DNA of 64,000 nt from assembly GCF_000967655.1 (NCBI RefSeq), contig NZ_JXYA01000021.1, positions 1-64,000 of the forward strand. Direction: 5' to 3'. This document shows positions 49,015 to 59,601 of this stretch, in pieces. The notes under the pieces were generated by a model. That model saw nothing but the letters and a program-made list of their open reading frames with translations. It did no database searches and was not told the DNA's origin. Numbering within the stretch: position 1 is the stretch's first letter; every line of letters starts with the position of its first letter. The DNA is from Pseudoalteromonas rubra. GTDB lineage: Bacteria > Pseudomonadota > Gammaproteobacteria > Enterobacterales > Alteromonadaceae. The position numbers were made by a program, and so were the translations under genes.

Positions 49015-49093
49015 TTTGGGCATAAACACTGTTCAATGTTCTTTTTTTGTTCTAGAATTTGTCTCTGATTAAAGGTTACAAGGAGAAAGTGCT

Positions 49094-49462
49094 ATGCAGC
49101 TATCTAATAATTTAATGGATGTATTTTTTGGTTATAACGGTAGAGTTGGCGATGTTAAAGGGGCAAAAGAAGATATAGCTGAGTTTACCCAGCGAGCCCA
49201 AAATGCCGAAACTCCAGAAGAAAGAGAGCGATATGCCAAGGCCGTTGAGCAGTTAAAAACTGAAATTCTGCCTAAGATGCAGCAGGAAATGGAGCAGCTA
49301 GGGAAGCAACTAGGATTAAATTCTGGTCAGATGGGGCAGATCTTAGAGTTAGATAAAGATAATAAGTTTGTGCCCAATTTAGCTATAAAAAAGAGTGATA
49401 CTGGTGTACTATCTTTTATGACTTCTTATGAATCAGGAAGTTATTATCATAACAAAATATAA
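49094..49462 (+). CDS. Unknown helical protein
   Basis: This 122-aa protein has no signal peptide. The middle (residues 20-75) is charged and helical (EDIAEFTQRAQNAETPEERE; KMQQEMEQLGKQLG), then come a short Gly/Asp-rich part and a tail with GVLSFMTSYESGSYYHNKI. I do not recognise it. AAGGAGA lies eight bases before the ATG, which supports expression. The base composition is clearly more AT-rich than that of the ribosomal genes before it. It lies between two S10-type terminators and is followed ten bases later by a secreted protein, so the two seem to be one unit acquired from elsewhere. Confidence 0.6.
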   Translation: MQLSNNLMDVFFGYNGRVGDVKGAKEDIAEFTQRAQNAETPEERERYAKAVEQLKTEILPKMQQEMEQLGKQLGLNSGQMGQILELDKDNKFVPNLAIKKSDTGVLSFMTSYESGSYYHNKI

Positions 49463-49471
49463 AGGATTTTT

Positions 49472-49924
49472 ATGTTAAAAAAGATATTGTGCGTATCAGC
49501 TTTAGTTTTAAGCTCTTCAGCAGTCGCAAATATAAAAGTGAATGTTGAGAATGACTCAAAAAATTATGACGTCATATTAACAAGTAAAGACGTTCAAACA
49601 TCCACATATTCACCAGCTCCTCAAGAAACGCTTAGCGCTAATTCTGCTGAACGATTTTCCGTATATAGTAATTACCCTGATGTAGTTCGCTTAGTAGACC
49701 TGGAATATAAATTTAGTGATAGCTCGATAGCTCCTCGTTGTCACTTCCGCTTTGTTATCATGAAAGATTACCGAAGTGGTAAAATGTTGCCTCAAAAAGT
49801 AATTGCTGAGAGTGAGGGTGGGTCATATAGAGATAAGGCTATTTGCTCAGGCAAATTAGACTCTTTTAACCTTGATTCTGGAGAAGCGACAGTTACTTTT
49901 TCTATAAATCGTCGCAAATACTAA
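49472..49924 (+). CDS. Unknown secreted or periplasmic protein
   Basis: This 150-aa protein has a signal peptide (LKKILCVSALVLSSSAVA, cleavage near residue 20). The mature part is beta-rich (NIKVNVENDSKNYDVILTSK; GEATVTFSINRRKY) with two Cys (in RCHFRF and AICSGK) that could form a disulfide in the periplasm. No family is recognised. AAAGGA is seven bases before the ATG, and the gap to the gene before is nine bases. AT-rich codons match that gene. A toxin-immunity or envelope role can be imagined, but nothing in the sequence proves it. Confidence 0.65.
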   Translation: MLKKILCVSALVLSSSAVANIKVNVENDSKNYDVILTSKDVQTSTYSPAPQETLSANSAERFSVYSNYPDVVRLVDLEYKFSDSSIAPRCHFRFVIMKDYRSGKMLPQKVIAESEGGSYRDKAICSGKLDSFNLDSGEATVTFSINRRKY

Positions 49925-50038
49925 TTTCAGGTCCTACCAATCCAACTGTTCATTGAGCCCTCTTTTTATTTATGCAAACGAGAGCGCCACAGAGCTAATG
50001 CTCATCAGTTGGCCGACCTTTTGAGACGTTCACAACCC

Positions 50039-50095
50039 GATATCAAGCTTCCTTGATATCGGGCCCCGGCCTTTTGGTCGGGGCTTTGGCGTTTT
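50039..50095 (+). terminator. Double hairpin with third S10-type terminator (copy C)
   Basis: CGATATCAAG-CTTC-CTTGATATCG is followed by GCCCCGGCC-TTTT-GGTCGGGGC and a T run. The second hairpin repeats copy A almost base for base. It ends the unknown gene pair. Confidence 0.88.
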
Positions 50096-50187
50096 TGCTG
50101 CATTATGGTCTGCAAACTTTGTCAATCAGAGCAATACTCTACTATATTGTTTTGATGGAAGATCTTTTGATTTCGGCAAGGTAATTT

Positions 50188-52065
50188 ATGAAGCTCAAGC
50201 AGCTCTTGGTACTTTCTCTGATCACCGCAACGATATTGCCCTTACTCATCGTTACCCTTGTATTCGCAACCACGATCAGTGCCTTTTTAACTGAGAAGGT
50301 TGAGCAATCCGAAATCCCCACCGTACTCAAACAAATTAAGTATGCGGTTGAGCTTGATATCTATACGTCCATAGCCCCATCAAGAGCGCTGGCAAAGAGC
50401 GAGTTTATCAAAGCCTGGATGACCAATGGGGAAGCGTCAGAAGACCTGGCCATGATCGTTCGGGAGCTGGGCTCAGTAAAACGTGTGAACAGTAGCAATA
50501 CTGCGTTTATTGTTTCTGCTGTTAGCAGAAATTACTACACCCCCGCAGGCATTGTAAGGAAAGTGGAGCCAGACAAGGAGCCGTGGCTGGATATTTTTAT
50601 CAATTCCGGTACCGAATATGAGATTTCCATTGATGTAGACAAGTCGTCCACCGAAGCGACTGCGTTTATCAATTATGTCATTGAAGACAAAGGCCGCAGA
50701 GTGGGCTTAGCGGGAGTGGGTCAGTCACTGGGTGCTATGACCGAGCTGATTAGCTCTTACAAAATCGGTGAGTCAGGGATTGTCTTTTTGGTTGACGCCG
50801 ACAATGTGGTGCAAGTCCACCCCGACAGGTCAGCTGTGGGCACTAAGGTGAATATTGCGTCTTTGCTAGGTAATGTGGTATCGGAGGAAGTCAATGACAG
50901 GGCTGTGGTGCGCTCGGCAATAAAGCTGGACTCATTAGACTGGTATGTGGTTGTGGAAATCCCGGAAGAGGAGATGTTTTCGGCAATTAACACCGCGATT
51001 ATGACCAACATTGTGATTGGCTGTGTGATTGCTGTGGTCAGTTTGCTTGGGGCAAATTTACTTGCCAATCGGATATTTAAGCCCATAGAAGTGATCTCAG
51101 ATGCCGTGACTGAATTGTCCGGCAAGGGCGGCGATTTGACCGCGCGCCTAGGCGTTGAGCAAAATAACGAGGTTGGTTACCTTGGAAAGCAGATTGATAT
51201 TTTTCTGGCTCAACTGCACGAGATGTTTAAAAGCGTTTCTGAGACGGCAAAACATGTTGAAGGCACGGCCGCTGAGGTCTATCAGAATGTAAAGCATGTT
51301 CAGGGCCTGTCAGAGCAACAGTCATCCAGTACAGACTCGGTGGCGGCAGCGGTTGAGCAGATGAATATGACGGTCTCAGATATATCTAATAACGCGCAGG
51401 ATGCCTCGCAAGTGGCGTCGGATACGGAGGGCAATGCCCAGGTAAGCCTGAAGATTGTATCGGATACCATAGGTCATATGGCTGAGTTAGAGTCGATCAT
51501 GCGCAATTCTGTGCTCTCCGTTAATCAGCTCTCTAAAGAAATTGAATCAATCTCGGGTGTTCTGGAGGTGATCAGAGGGGTTTCTGAGCAAACCAATCTG
51601 CTGGCCCTCAATGCGGCCATCGAGGCGGCACGGGCGGGCGAACAGGGACGAGGTTTTGCGGTGGTAGCGGATGAAGTACGAAATCTGGCGAAGCGCACCG
51701 CAGAGTCGACGGAAGAAATCAATGGCATGATCAACTCTCTCAATGCCACTGCAACCGAGACGGTGAACACCATTACTCATGGCAGTGACGGAACCCATAA
51801 AACATCCCAGCTGTTATCTGAGTGTGGCAAATCGTTGCGAGAGATCTCTGAACACATCGTCAGGCTGTCAGAAATGAATATTCAAATTGCCACTGCAACC
51901 AAAGAGCAGTCAGCTGCAACCAGAGATATTAGCCAGAATGTCACTGTCATATCAGACACGGCCAGACAGACAAAAGCGGCGATGGAGCAGACCTATCAGT
52001 TTTGTAATGACCTAGACAGTGAAGCTAAATCTCTTTCGGGCACCATAGGTAAGTTTAAGCTATAA
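50188..52065 (+). CDS. Methyl-accepting chemotaxis protein, dCache type
   Basis: This 625-aa receptor has an N-terminal membrane helix (about 7-30), a periplasmic double-Cache region (about 35-270; [20 protein letters not shown]), a second helix (about 272-293), a HAMP domain and a signalling domain. The hairpin tip is [20 protein letters not shown], the CheA/CheW contact. It ends FKL without a CheR-binding pentapeptide. The ligand is unknown. It is single, behind the terminator cluster. A weak hairpin (AAGGCTG to CAGCCTT, 52073-52102) lies between it and convergent hemN. Confidence 0.93.
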   Translation: MKLKQLLVLSLITATILPLLIVTLVFATTISAFLTEKVEQSEIPTVLKQIKYAVELDIYTSIAPSRALAKSEFIKAWMTNGEASEDLAMIVRELGSVKRVNSSNTAFIVSAVSRNYYTPAGIVRKVEPDKEPWLDIFINSGTEYEISIDVDKSSTEATAFINYVIEDKGRRVGLAGVGQSLGAMTELISSYKIGESGIVFLVDADNVVQVHPDRSAVGTKVNIASLLGNVVSEEVNDRAVVRSAIKLDSLDWYVVVEIPEEEMFSAINTAIMTNIVIGCVIAVVSLLGANLLANRIFKPIEVISDAVTELSGKGGDLTARLGVEQNNEVGYLGKQIDIFLAQLHEMFKSVSETAKHVEGTAAEVYQNVKHVQGLSEQQSSSTDSVAAAVEQMNMTVSDISNNAQDASQVASDTEGNAQVSLKIVSDTIGHMAELESIMRNSVLSVNQLSKEIESISGVLEVIRGVSEQTNLLALNAAIEAARAGEQGRGFAVVADEVRNLAKRTAESTEEINGMINSLNATATETVNTITHGSDGTHKTSQLLSECGKSLREISEHIVRLSEMNIQIATATKEQSAATRDISQNVTVISDTARQTKAAMEQTYQFCNDLDSEAKSLSGTIGKFKL

Positions 52066-52110
52066 CGACAGTAAGGCTGGCAGCATTGCACTGCTCAGCC
52101 TTTGTTGGGA

Positions 52111-53481
52111 TCAAATCACCCGTGAAAAGCGGGTGTTTTTGATCTGCTGTTGCAGGTAGGCATCAAAACACATGCAGATGATGCGGATAAACAGGTTGCC
52201 TCTGGCGGTTACTTCTATACGCCGCTCGCTGAGCTCAACCAAGCCATCGTCCGCCAGTGGCTGAAGCGCCGCCAGGGTATCAGCAAAATAGTCATCAAAG
52301 TCGATGCTATGCGCTTTGGCAAAGGCGTCTTTATCAAGCTCAAAGTGGCAGATCAGTTGTTTGATTGCTGCGGCGCGTATTATGTCATCCTGAGTGAGCT
52401 TCACGCCTTTATGAATGGCGCTATGGCGCTCAGTCACAGCCTGATAGTAAGGCTTCAGGTCTTTTTCGTTTTGTAAAATGGCATTGCCAATCTGTGATAT
52501 AGACGACACGCCCAGACCCAGCAGGTCGCAGTTACCATGAGTGGTGTAGCCCTGGAAATTACGGTGCAAGTGATTGTGTCGCTGAGCCACAGCCAGCTCG
52601 TCATCGGTTTTGGCAAAATGGTCCATGCCAATAAACTGATAGCCTGCGGCGGTCATCTGCTCCAGCGTTTGCTTGAATATGGCGAGTTTTTCCTGTGGTC
52701 CCGGCATATCGGCTTCTTTGAGCTTACGTTGTGCAGCAAATCGCTCCGGCAGATGAGCATAGTTAAATACTGATACCCGGTCCGGGCCGAGTTCAATCAG
52801 CTGCGCTATGGTGTCGCGATAGGATGCAACGCTCTGATGCGGCAGGCCGTAGATCATATCCATATTGATGGACTTAAAACCCAGCTCGCGGGCCTGTTTG
52901 AGCAAAGACAGCACTTCCTCAACCTGCTGCGGGCGATTCACCGCAGCCTGCACCTGATCATTAAAATCCTGCACCCCGAATGATACCCGGTTAAAGCCGA
53001 GCGTTTTTAACGCTGGCAGCATGTCGTCGGCCAGCGATCTGGGGTCTATTTCAATGCCGCGCTGGGCATCTGGTGTAAAGTTAAAGTGCTGCTCCAGCAT
53101 GGCGACCAGACGGGTCATTTGTGCTGTGGTCAGAAAGGTTGGTGTGCCGCCACCGAGATGCAGTTGTTCCACCTGGTAGTCTTTAAACAGAGGCGCCTGA
53201 GCGGCGATTTCCAGCTCCAGATGATCAAGATAGACATCCGCCTTAGACTGATGGCGGGTGATAATCTTATTACAGCCACAGTAATAGCAAAGCTGGTGAC
53301 AAAACGGAATATGGATGTATAACGACAGCGCCCGGCTCTGCGAGTGGGCAATGGCGTCCACCAGGTCGTTCTGTGCGTAGCCCGACTCCAGTGACAGGGC
53401 CGTTGGATAAGACGTATATCTGGGGCCCGAGATATTGTACTTGTTGATGAGGGAGTCATCCCATTGAGGTAATTTAATCAC
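52111..53481 (-). CDS. hemN: Oxygen-independent coproporphyrinogen III oxidase
   Basis: HemN makes protoporphyrinogen IX for haem without oxygen, using radical SAM chemistry. The 456 aa carry the cluster motif C-x3-C-x2-C in FCHQLCYYCGCNKI. YTSYPTALSLESGY is the HemN start (not HemW), and LGLGVSSISQIGN lies in the C-terminal half. It starts with GTG 53481. A candidate FNR site lies 59 to 72 bp upstream. Confidence 0.95.
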   Translation of the reverse strand: MIKLPQWDDSLINKYNISGPRYTSYPTALSLESGYAQNDLVDAIAHSQSRALSLYIHIPFCHQLCYYCGCNKIITRHQSKADVYLDHLELEIAAQAPLFKDYQVEQLHLGGGTPTFLTTAQMTRLVAMLEQHFNFTPDAQRGIEIDPRSLADDMLPALKTLGFNRVSFGVQDFNDQVQAAVNRPQQVEEVLSLLKQARELGFKSINMDMIYGLPHQSVASYRDTIAQLIELGPDRVSVFNYAHLPERFAAQRKLKEADMPGPQEKLAIFKQTLEQMTAAGYQFIGMDHFAKTDDELAVAQRHNHLHRNFQGYTTHGNCDLLGLGVSSISQIGNAILQNEKDLKPYYQAVTERHSAIHKGVKLTQDDIIRAAAIKQLICHFELDKDAFAKAHSIDFDDYFADTLAALQPLADDGLVELSERRIEVTARGNLFIRIICMCFDAYLQQQIKNTRFSRVI

Positions 53482-53539
53482 GATCGCACTCTCTTTGCTA
53501 TTGAGAAGGCCAGTGTAAGCAAAGTTGTGCTGTGGGGCG

Positions 53540-53553
53540 TTGATCTAAAGCAA
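53540..53553. promoter_or_regulatory. Candidate FNR site before hemN
   Basis: TTGATCTAAAGCAA matches TTGAT-N4-ATCAA at nine of ten fixed bases. Anaerobic control of hemN by FNR/ANR is known in other gammaproteobacteria. Confidence 0.5.
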
Positions 53554-53559
53554 AAGGAA

Positions 53560-53590
53560 GCGCGGCGCGGGGCCGAAACACCCGCGCAGA
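53560..53590 (-). terminator. Candidate terminator of the HBM chemoreceptor gene
   Basis: GCGCGGG pairs with CCCGCGC around a nine-base loop, followed on the minus strand by a short T-rich run. The tract is weak. Confidence 0.45.
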
Positions 53591-53595
53591 GCGTA

Positions 53596-55545
53596 TTAGA
53601 GCCTGAACTGATCGATCAGCGTATTGAGCTCTCTGGCGACTTTGCTCAATGCTTTGGCATCCTGTGAAACCTGTAGCGCGCCCTGCGCCGTTTCTGCGGC
53701 ACTTTCGCTGATATTAGTGACACTTTCTGAGATTTGCAGGGACACCGTGTTTTGCTCCTCCGATGCACTGGCAATTTGCAGGTTCATGTCGCGAATGGTA
53801 CTGATTGAGCTGCAAATGGCCTGTAAGGTCGCGCCAGCATGCTCTGTTTGCTCCGCAGAATGCTCGGCATGGTCGACATTGCGATGCATATGCTCTACCG
53901 AGCGTTTGGCTTCGCTTTGCAGTCGCGAAATCATCGTCTGGATCTCTTCGGTGCTTTGCTGGGTGCGACTGGCCAGGCTGCGCACTTCATCGGCCACCAC
54001 GGCAAACCCGCGACCCTGTTCACCAGCTCGTGCCGCTTCAATCGCGGCGTTAAGTGCCAGCAGGTTGGTTTGGTCGGCAATGCTGCGGATCACGTCTAAA
54101 ATGGAGCCCACTGACTCGGTTTCGCTTTCCAGTTGGGTAATGGATTCACTGACCTGCTGAATGCTGCCAACCAGCTCACTCATGGCCTCACGGGAAGCTT
54201 GCACCACCTGGATCCCGGTTTGTGATTGTTGATCGGCGTCGGTGGCCGCATCGGCGGCAAGCTGGGCACTTTGGGTAATTTCCTGCACCGTGGCACTCAT
54301 TTGCTGCATGGCAGTGGCGCTTTGGGTCAACTGGTCCTGCTGTTGGTCGGTTTCACTTTTGGTTTGCTCAGTGACGGTGATCATGGTGCCTGAGGTATCG
54401 TTCAGTGTTGCCGTTGCCGTTTTGATCTTGCCTACTATATCGCGCAGGGTTGTGGTCATTTCTGACATCGCCCGGTAGATACCTGTGGTGTTGGTGGTCG
54501 CAAACTGATAACTGAGGTCGCCCTTGGCGATGGCTTTGGCCAATGCCTCTATCTCCCTGGGTTCACCACCTATAGGGTCGCGCAGTAACTTACTGACATA
54601 CCAGCTCAGGAATACACCGGCACACACCACTAACACCGAGATGATGGTAACCCACAGCACCGCCCGTTCGCTGGCCTGTTGTGCCTGGGGCCCCAGCTTG
54701 TCCTGGCGTGCTTTAATGTCCAGTTTAATGTCCTCAAGGGTATTGGCTACTTTCGGGCCCAGTAGGTTAAGGCGTTGTTCAATCAGCTGATTGCGCTGTG
54801 AAATAGTCTGATTGACGGCCTTCACGCCGCTCAGGTAGTCCAGTTTGTTTTGTAAAAAGCGCGCCAGCAAGCCCTGTGCGGGTTGCCAGGCAAAGGCACC
54901 GGCCTGTTCATCAAGTAAGGTGGCCAGCTTACTAAACTCAGTTACGGCACGCTGATAGTCTTCAGCGGCGTTGGTGACCAAAAACTTGGTGACAAACAGG
55001 CGCCCCAGCATCAGGGTTTCTTCGAGCTTGGCGGCGGCATATAAAGCTTTGCTGTCATTACGCTGATAGGCGGTGTCCACCACTTCACTCAGTAAGGTGC
55101 GCATTTTGGCCCCGTTAACATCCAGCTGATTGGTCACAATGTCATCGCGGCGGGCATACAGTTGCACAATTTGCTCAAAGGCAGCGCGGTACTGTTCAAT
55201 TTCGTCTGCACTGGTACTGAGCTGAGCGCGATATTGCGGGTCGTCTATGCTGCGCTGGGCCTGGTCCATTAAATCACTGAGCAGTGCAAAGCGCTCATTG
55301 AACCCGGCGATGTTGGCCGCATTTTGCTCTTTGAGGTATTTCAGGGCATTGAGGCGCACTAACAACAGGTTTGCCTGAACACGGCCTTCCAGGTTGCCAT
55401 TGCGGGCCAGAGTGCGATATTCAACAAAGTTGTTATAGCCCGAACTCAGGCCCAGCCAGGCTACGATTGAAATGATAGCCATCAGGGTAATGAGCGCACC
55501 AAATGAGTACGCAAGCAGCTGCGTTAGTTTGAGGTTTTTAAACAT
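53596..55545 (-). CDS. Methyl-accepting chemotaxis protein with helical (HBM-like) sensor
   Basis: This 649-aa receptor has one N-terminal membrane helix (about 11-33), a long all-helical periplasmic part of about 255 residues (40-292), a second helix (about 293-315), HAMP and a signalling domain with the tip [20 protein letters not shown]. The size and helical nature of the sensor fit the helical bimodular (HBM) class that binds organic acids in Pseudomonas McpS. The [21 protein letters not shown] linker is typical of HBM receptors. Confidence 0.9.
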   Translation of the reverse strand: MFKNLKLTQLLAYSFGALITLMAIISIVAWLGLSSGYNNFVEYRTLARNGNLEGRVQANLLLVRLNALKYLKEQNAANIAGFNERFALLSDLMDQAQRSIDDPQYRAQLSTSADEIEQYRAAFEQIVQLYARRDDIVTNQLDVNGAKMRTLLSEVVDTAYQRNDSKALYAAAKLEETLMLGRLFVTKFLVTNAAEDYQRAVTEFSKLATLLDEQAGAFAWQPAQGLLARFLQNKLDYLSGVKAVNQTISQRNQLIEQRLNLLGPKVANTLEDIKLDIKARQDKLGPQAQQASERAVLWVTIISVLVVCAGVFLSWYVSKLLRDPIGGEPREIEALAKAIAKGDLSYQFATTNTTGIYRAMSEMTTTLRDIVGKIKTATATLNDTSGTMITVTEQTKSETDQQQDQLTQSATAMQQMSATVQEITQSAQLAADAATDADQQSQTGIQVVQASREAMSELVGSIQQVSESITQLESETESVGSILDVIRSIADQTNLLALNAAIEAARAGEQGRGFAVVADEVRSLASRTQQSTEEIQTMISRLQSEAKRSVEHMHRNVDHAEHSAEQTEHAGATLQAICSSISTIRDMNLQIASASEEQNTVSLQISESVTNISESAAETAQGALQVSQDAKALSKVARELNTLIDQFRL

Positions 55546-55642
55546 AATTAAGCACGATTTTGCAAAGAGTCACCCTTTAAGTGATCGTCTGCAATGGTGC
55601 ATTAGTCAAGTTTTAGCAAGAGGCTGGCAATGAAAGAAGCGA

Positions 55643-55675
55643 GAAAAAAGTGCTAGCCCGGCATTCGGGCTAGCA
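55643..55675 (-). terminator. Rho-independent terminator of the dCache chemoreceptor gene
   Basis: GCTAGCCCG-AATGC-CGGGCTAGC is a perfect nine-base stem followed on the minus strand by a T run. Confidence 0.9.
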
Positions 55676-55683
55676 ACGTATTA

Positions 55684-57714
55684 TTATAATTTGAATTGGT
55701 TAACTGTGTTGTTCAGGGCCTTAGCCAGACTGTTCAGATCCCGAGCTTCATCCGCCAATAAATGGGCATGGTTGGCAGTACTGTTCACCAGGTCGTTAAT
55801 GGCATTCAGGCTGTTATTGATGTCTTCCGCGACCACCGTTTGTTCTTCCGTTGAGGTGGCTATCTGATGGCTCTGATCCTGAACTGTGCTAACCGACTCC
55901 GTGATGTTGCGCAGCGCATCCAGCACTTCCTGGGTTTGTCCAACCGAGCCCTCAGCCCGCTCCTGGCCCTGCTGCATCATCACCGATGCCTGCTGCGCAA
56001 TTTGTTGCAGACGCGAAATCATATTGCGAATATCGTCGGTTGATTCTTGCGTGCGACTGGCCAGGCTGCGTACTTCGTCAGCAACCACCGCGAAACCACG
56101 ACCCTGCTCACCGGCACGGGCGGCCTCAATGGCGGCGTTTAAGGCCAGCAGGTTAGTTTGCTCTGCAATGCCATTGATCACATCGATTACGGCACCTATG
56201 TTACTGGTTTCCTGCTCAAGGCCTGCCACAACTTTAGCCGCTTCACCGATATGGCTGGCAAGCTCAGTCATGACTTCCTGCGCCTGACCGGAACGGGCAG
56301 CACCGTCATTAGTCATGCTTTGCACCAGATCCGCGGCACGATTGGTTTCATGGGCATTACGAGAAATTTCCGTGACTGTGGCGGCCATCTCGGTTACGGC
56401 GGCACTGACACTGTCGACCTGCTCTTTCTCTTGTTGGATCTCATTATTGGTGTTGGTCGAGACATCCTGTAGCTGCGCCGCGGCACCACTGAGCTGTTGC
56501 GCCTGCGCTGCGGTATCGAGCATCATGCTGCGTAGCTTGTCGATAAAGGTGTTCATATGATGCGCCAGCTGGCCGACTTCATCCTGACTGGTAATGTCGA
56601 TACGGCGGGTCAGATCACCTTCGCCCGATGCAATATCGCGCATGGTGTTGGTCAGTGTCGTGATCGGGGCTGCTATCATGTGCGTGGCCCATAAAATCAT
56701 CGCAACAATAATGGCAAGGATAAGGACCACCGCTGTCACGGTACTCATTACGGCTTCGTTAACCGGCTCTTCTATCAGGCTAACGGGGATCAGCAAGCCC
56801 AGATGCCAGTCCAGGATAGGTTTATCCAGCTTAACATTGTTGAACACCACATAGTAATCCACGCCCTTGAGCGTGACCTTAGCTGCACCTGCACCGTCTG
56901 CACGCATTGCCCGATTAAGCTCGGCAAAGCCCTGGGTGTCGGCAAATTGTCTTTCCAGCGCTTCCAGGCCTTCTTTGCCATTGGGGCCTTCATCTGTGAT
57001 AGACAGTTGATGACCTGTTCGCTTGGATAAATGCACGACCTTATAGTTGTGGTCGAGCAAGAAGCCATAGCCCTGACCATCGAACTGGATCTGCTCGACC
57101 AGCTCACTGATCTTATTGATTTGCAGGTCAACCCCGCCAACGGCAACGAGTTCGCGCTGGGCATTGTAAACGGGCTGCTGCACCACGGCAGAAACCGCAC
57201 CGGTATTAATGTCGACCGACACCGCACCGACGTATAATCCGCCATGGCTCAGCGCATCTTGCCACCAGGGGCGTTTATAAGAGTAATAAGGACGACCGTC
57301 TGAATAGTTAGAGGTACGCTCATTTTCTTTGAAGTATTCACCAGTGCGGGCCGAGGCCATAAAGGCGGACAAAATGTTTTCGTCGCTGGTCGAGATCCGG
57401 ATAAAGTCCTGATTCACTTCCTGGTAGCCCAAGTCGGCACTCAGCGGCTTTTCCCGCTGGGTATAGCCATCAAACCAGTTGACGTTATGCGGGTTGGTGA
57501 CAAAGGTCTCTACTATGGCACCGTAACGAGAAAAGAAAGATTCCATGGAGAGCTTTTCGGCATATAAGTGGCTCTGCGCTTCGCGCTCAATCCCTTCCCG
57601 GGAAAGCTGGGCAATGTGGTTAACGAAATACCCTGATGCAGCAACCAGTAAAATTGAAATGGTACCGCCAATTAAAAAGAGGATTTTTTTTCGAAGAGAT
57701 AAATTTTCTAACAT
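55684..57714 (-). CDS. Methyl-accepting chemotaxis protein, dCache type, amino-acid-like pocket
   Basis: This receptor of about 676 aa has a membrane helix near the start, a double-Cache sensor (about 40-275), a second helix, HAMP and a signalling domain with the tip [20 protein letters not shown]. The sensor holds [12 protein letters not shown], then VGAVSVD and [10 protein letters not shown]. This resembles the dCache amino-acid motif (Tyr, Arg-x-Trp, then Asp), so an amino acid or amine ligand is possible. The start is ATG 57714; a TTG at 57744 would add a Lys-rich stretch (PDPKKKKKR) without a good ribosome site. Confidence 0.9.
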   Translation of the reverse strand: MLENLSLRKKILFLIGGTISILLVAASGYFVNHIAQLSREGIEREAQSHLYAEKLSMESFFSRYGAIVETFVTNPHNVNWFDGYTQREKPLSADLGYQEVNQDFIRISTSDENILSAFMASARTGEYFKENERTSNYSDGRPYYSYKRPWWQDALSHGGLYVGAVSVDINTGAVSAVVQQPVYNAQRELVAVGGVDLQINKISELVEQIQFDGQGYGFLLDHNYKVVHLSKRTGHQLSITDEGPNGKEGLEALERQFADTQGFAELNRAMRADGAGAAKVTLKGVDYYVVFNNVKLDKPILDWHLGLLIPVSLIEEPVNEAVMSTVTAVVLILAIIVAMILWATHMIAAPITTLTNTMRDIASGEGDLTRRIDITSQDEVGQLAHHMNTFIDKLRSMMLDTAAQAQQLSGAAAQLQDVSTNTNNEIQQEKEQVDSVSAAVTEMAATVTEISRNAHETNRAADLVQSMTNDGAARSGQAQEVMTELASHIGEAAKVVAGLEQETSNIGAVIDVINGIAEQTNLLALNAAIEAARAGEQGRGFAVVADEVRSLASRTQESTDDIRNMISRLQQIAQQASVMMQQGQERAEGSVGQTQEVLDALRNITESVSTVQDQSHQIATSTEEQTVVAEDINNSLNAINDLVNSTANHAHLLADEARDLNSLAKALNNTVNQFKL

Positions 57715-57971
57715 GCGTTTTTTCTTTTTCTTGGGATCAGGCAAGCCTCAATCAAATCATATCTTGTACAATAAGGCCACAAATTACGGTGGTTGATTGA
57801 TAACACTTGACGAATAATCTTTACATCCATAATCGGCATTAGGGACAGATACTTTAACTTTTAGCAATAAATCAGCCATTTTTCTTACCGCTTTGAAAGT
57901 CATGGGCTATTGCCAGTGCATGCCGGGCTGTAGCATCATGCGCACAGCGCGTAAAACCACAGGAAAATGAT

Positions 57972-58733
57972 ATGCACAATAAACTCGTTGTGGCCGGGGC
58001 CGGCTGGCTGGGTATGCCGGTTGCTCAAGCGGCTGCGGCTCAGGGCTGGCAGGTACAGGCAACCCGGCGACAACCACACGATGATGAGCTATCCCGGCAG
58101 CTGGTGCATGACGGTAAAACACTTGTCCATAATGTGTCGCTGCAGCAGGCTTTTTGGCTTTGTGCCATGCCACCGGGTGCCCGGCGGGAAGACAGTAATT
58201 ACCTGGAGACGTTAGAAGCAACATTAGCCTTGGCCACCGAGTTACAGATGAGCGGGTTTTTGCTGTGCTCCAGCACCGGCGTGTATGCCGATGCAGATGG
58301 ACACTACACCGAGCAGGGGGCGCTGGCTGCAACCGATTCACGACGTCAGCGCATTTTGCAGCAGGCTGAGCAATTAGTGTTGTCCCATGGCGGTAAAGTG
58401 CTCAGGCTTGCGGGGTTGGTTGGGCCTGGGCGGGAGCCGGGGCAGTTTATTGCGGGCAAAGCATTACGCAGCTCAGCGCAGGAGCGAGTCAATATGGTGC
58501 ATCGTGATGATGTGGTTGCGGCCATTATGTGCGTCATGAACCAGTGGCCTCAGGTCAGAGCCGTTTATAACATTTGCTCACCTGCCCACCCGCTGAAGCG
58601 GGATTACTATCAGGCACATTGTGCCCAGGCTGGCACAGCGCCGCCGAGTTTTGCCAGCGACGACAGCAAGGCGCGGATCATTGATGGCTCAGCCATCGAA
58701 GCGCTTGGGTTTAGCTATCAACACGCCATCTGA
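57972..58733 (+). CDS. NAD(P)-binding epimerase-like protein (YeeZ-like)
   Basis: This 253-aa protein has a Rossmann fold: the glycine-rich loop is VAGAGWLGMPVAQAAAAQGW near the start. It then shows the extended-SDR order with STGVYADADGHYTE and LRLAGLVGPGREPGQF. The usual Tyr-x3-Lys pair is not evident, so it may be an atypical reductase or a binding protein. It resembles E. coli YeeZ. AGGA lies before the ATG. It converges on hutC with six bases between the stops. Confidence 0.8.
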   Translation: MHNKLVVAGAGWLGMPVAQAAAAQGWQVQATRRQPHDDELSRQLVHDGKTLVHNVSLQQAFWLCAMPPGARREDSNYLETLEATLALATELQMSGFLLCSSTGVYADADGHYTEQGALAATDSRRQRILQQAEQLVLSHGGKVLRLAGLVGPGREPGQFIAGKALRSSAQERVNMVHRDDVVAAIMCVMNQWPQVRAVYNICSPAHPLKRDYYQAHCAQAGTAPPSFASDDSKARIIDGSAIEALGFSYQHAI

Positions 58734-58739
58734 GGTCCG

Positions 58740-59450
58740 TTATTTTTTGAAGGTCAGGTGACCGCCCAGGCGATATTTGCTGCCCGGTGAAATCAGCCGG
58801 GCAAAACTGACAATTCCCCCTTGTGACCAGGTTCTGCGGATCAATTGCAGACAGGGCTCTTCATGAAACATGTTCAACCACTGACAAATATCGGGGCCGG
58901 GCATAATGGCTTCTACGGTATGGCGCGCCTCGGTCAGCGGGGCAATCTGGATCAGATATTCATGAGGGGTGATCCCGGTGAAGTCCTGCTGCAGGTAATC
59001 CGGGGCCAGCTGCGGGTTAACAAAACGCTCTTCAACCTGCAAAGGCTGCTCATTTTCGTGATGCACCAGCACGCTGCGATACACCTGACTGTCGACTTCA
59101 ACACCCAGCGCAATGGCGATTGGTGCAATGGCAGCGATGGATTCCAGCGACAGCACCACGCAGGTGTAATGTCCGCCGCGTTCTTTGACTTCGTCGGCGA
59201 TATTGCGGATCTCCAGCAATGACGACTGGGATTTAAACCGTGCCACAAAGGTGCCCAGCCCCTGGCTGCGGGTCAGGATTCCGGCATCGGTCAGCTCACT
59301 GAGTGCGCGTCTGGCAGTCATACGGCTTACCCTGAACTGGGCAGAGAGCGCGTTTTCAGAGGGAACCCGCTGATCTTCCTGCCAGGCACCACTGCGGATC
59401 TGTGCAATGATATGTTGTTTTATTTGTGCAAATTTGGGTTGCGTTGTCAC
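58740..59450 (-). CDS. hutC: Histidine utilisation repressor HutC (GntR family)
   Basis: HutC represses hut genes until urocanate binds. The 236 aa have a GntR winged helix (VPSENALSAQFRVSRMTARR; GTFVAR) and a UTRA effector domain (about 90-230). The start is GTG 59450. It is divergent from hutI, with the operator between them. Confidence 0.93.
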   Translation of the reverse strand: MTTQPKFAQIKQHIIAQIRSGAWQEDQRVPSENALSAQFRVSRMTARRALSELTDAGILTRSQGLGTFVARFKSQSSLLEIRNIADEVKERGGHYTCVVLSLESIAAIAPIAIALGVEVDSQVYRSVLVHHENEQPLQVEERFVNPQLAPDYLQQDFTGITPHEYLIQIAPLTEARHTVEAIMPGPDICQWLNMFHEEPCLQLIRRTWSQGGIVSFARLISPGSKYRLGGHLTFKK

Positions 59451-59537
59451 AATCTCATGCCATGGTTAGTAAAGAAAAACCGACTCGGGTGTCAGGCTGA
59501 GCGAACATAGCTCACTGATAAACATGGCACACCTCTA

Positions 59538-59549
59538 TTGTATATACAA
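59538..59549. promoter_or_regulatory. HutC operator in the hutC-hutI promoter region
   Basis: TTGTATATACAA is a perfect palindrome and matches the core of known hut operators (CTTGTATATACAAG type). It lies about 50 bp before hutI. Confidence 0.82.
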
Positions 59550-59601
59550 GCTTTCTTGCTACACTCAAACCAGCAAGTTAGAGATGAGGAATTGCGTGGT
59601 G

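Noticed and set aside
49094..50095. A transposon or IS between the terminator copies
   Set aside because: No transposase frame, terminal inverted repeats or short target duplication could be found; only the rpsQ tail and terminators repeat.
53624..54160. 178-aa plus-strand frame with many Cys and Ser
   Set aside because: It is antisense to the conserved receptor signalling domain; similar frames occur opposite the other chemoreceptors for the same reason.
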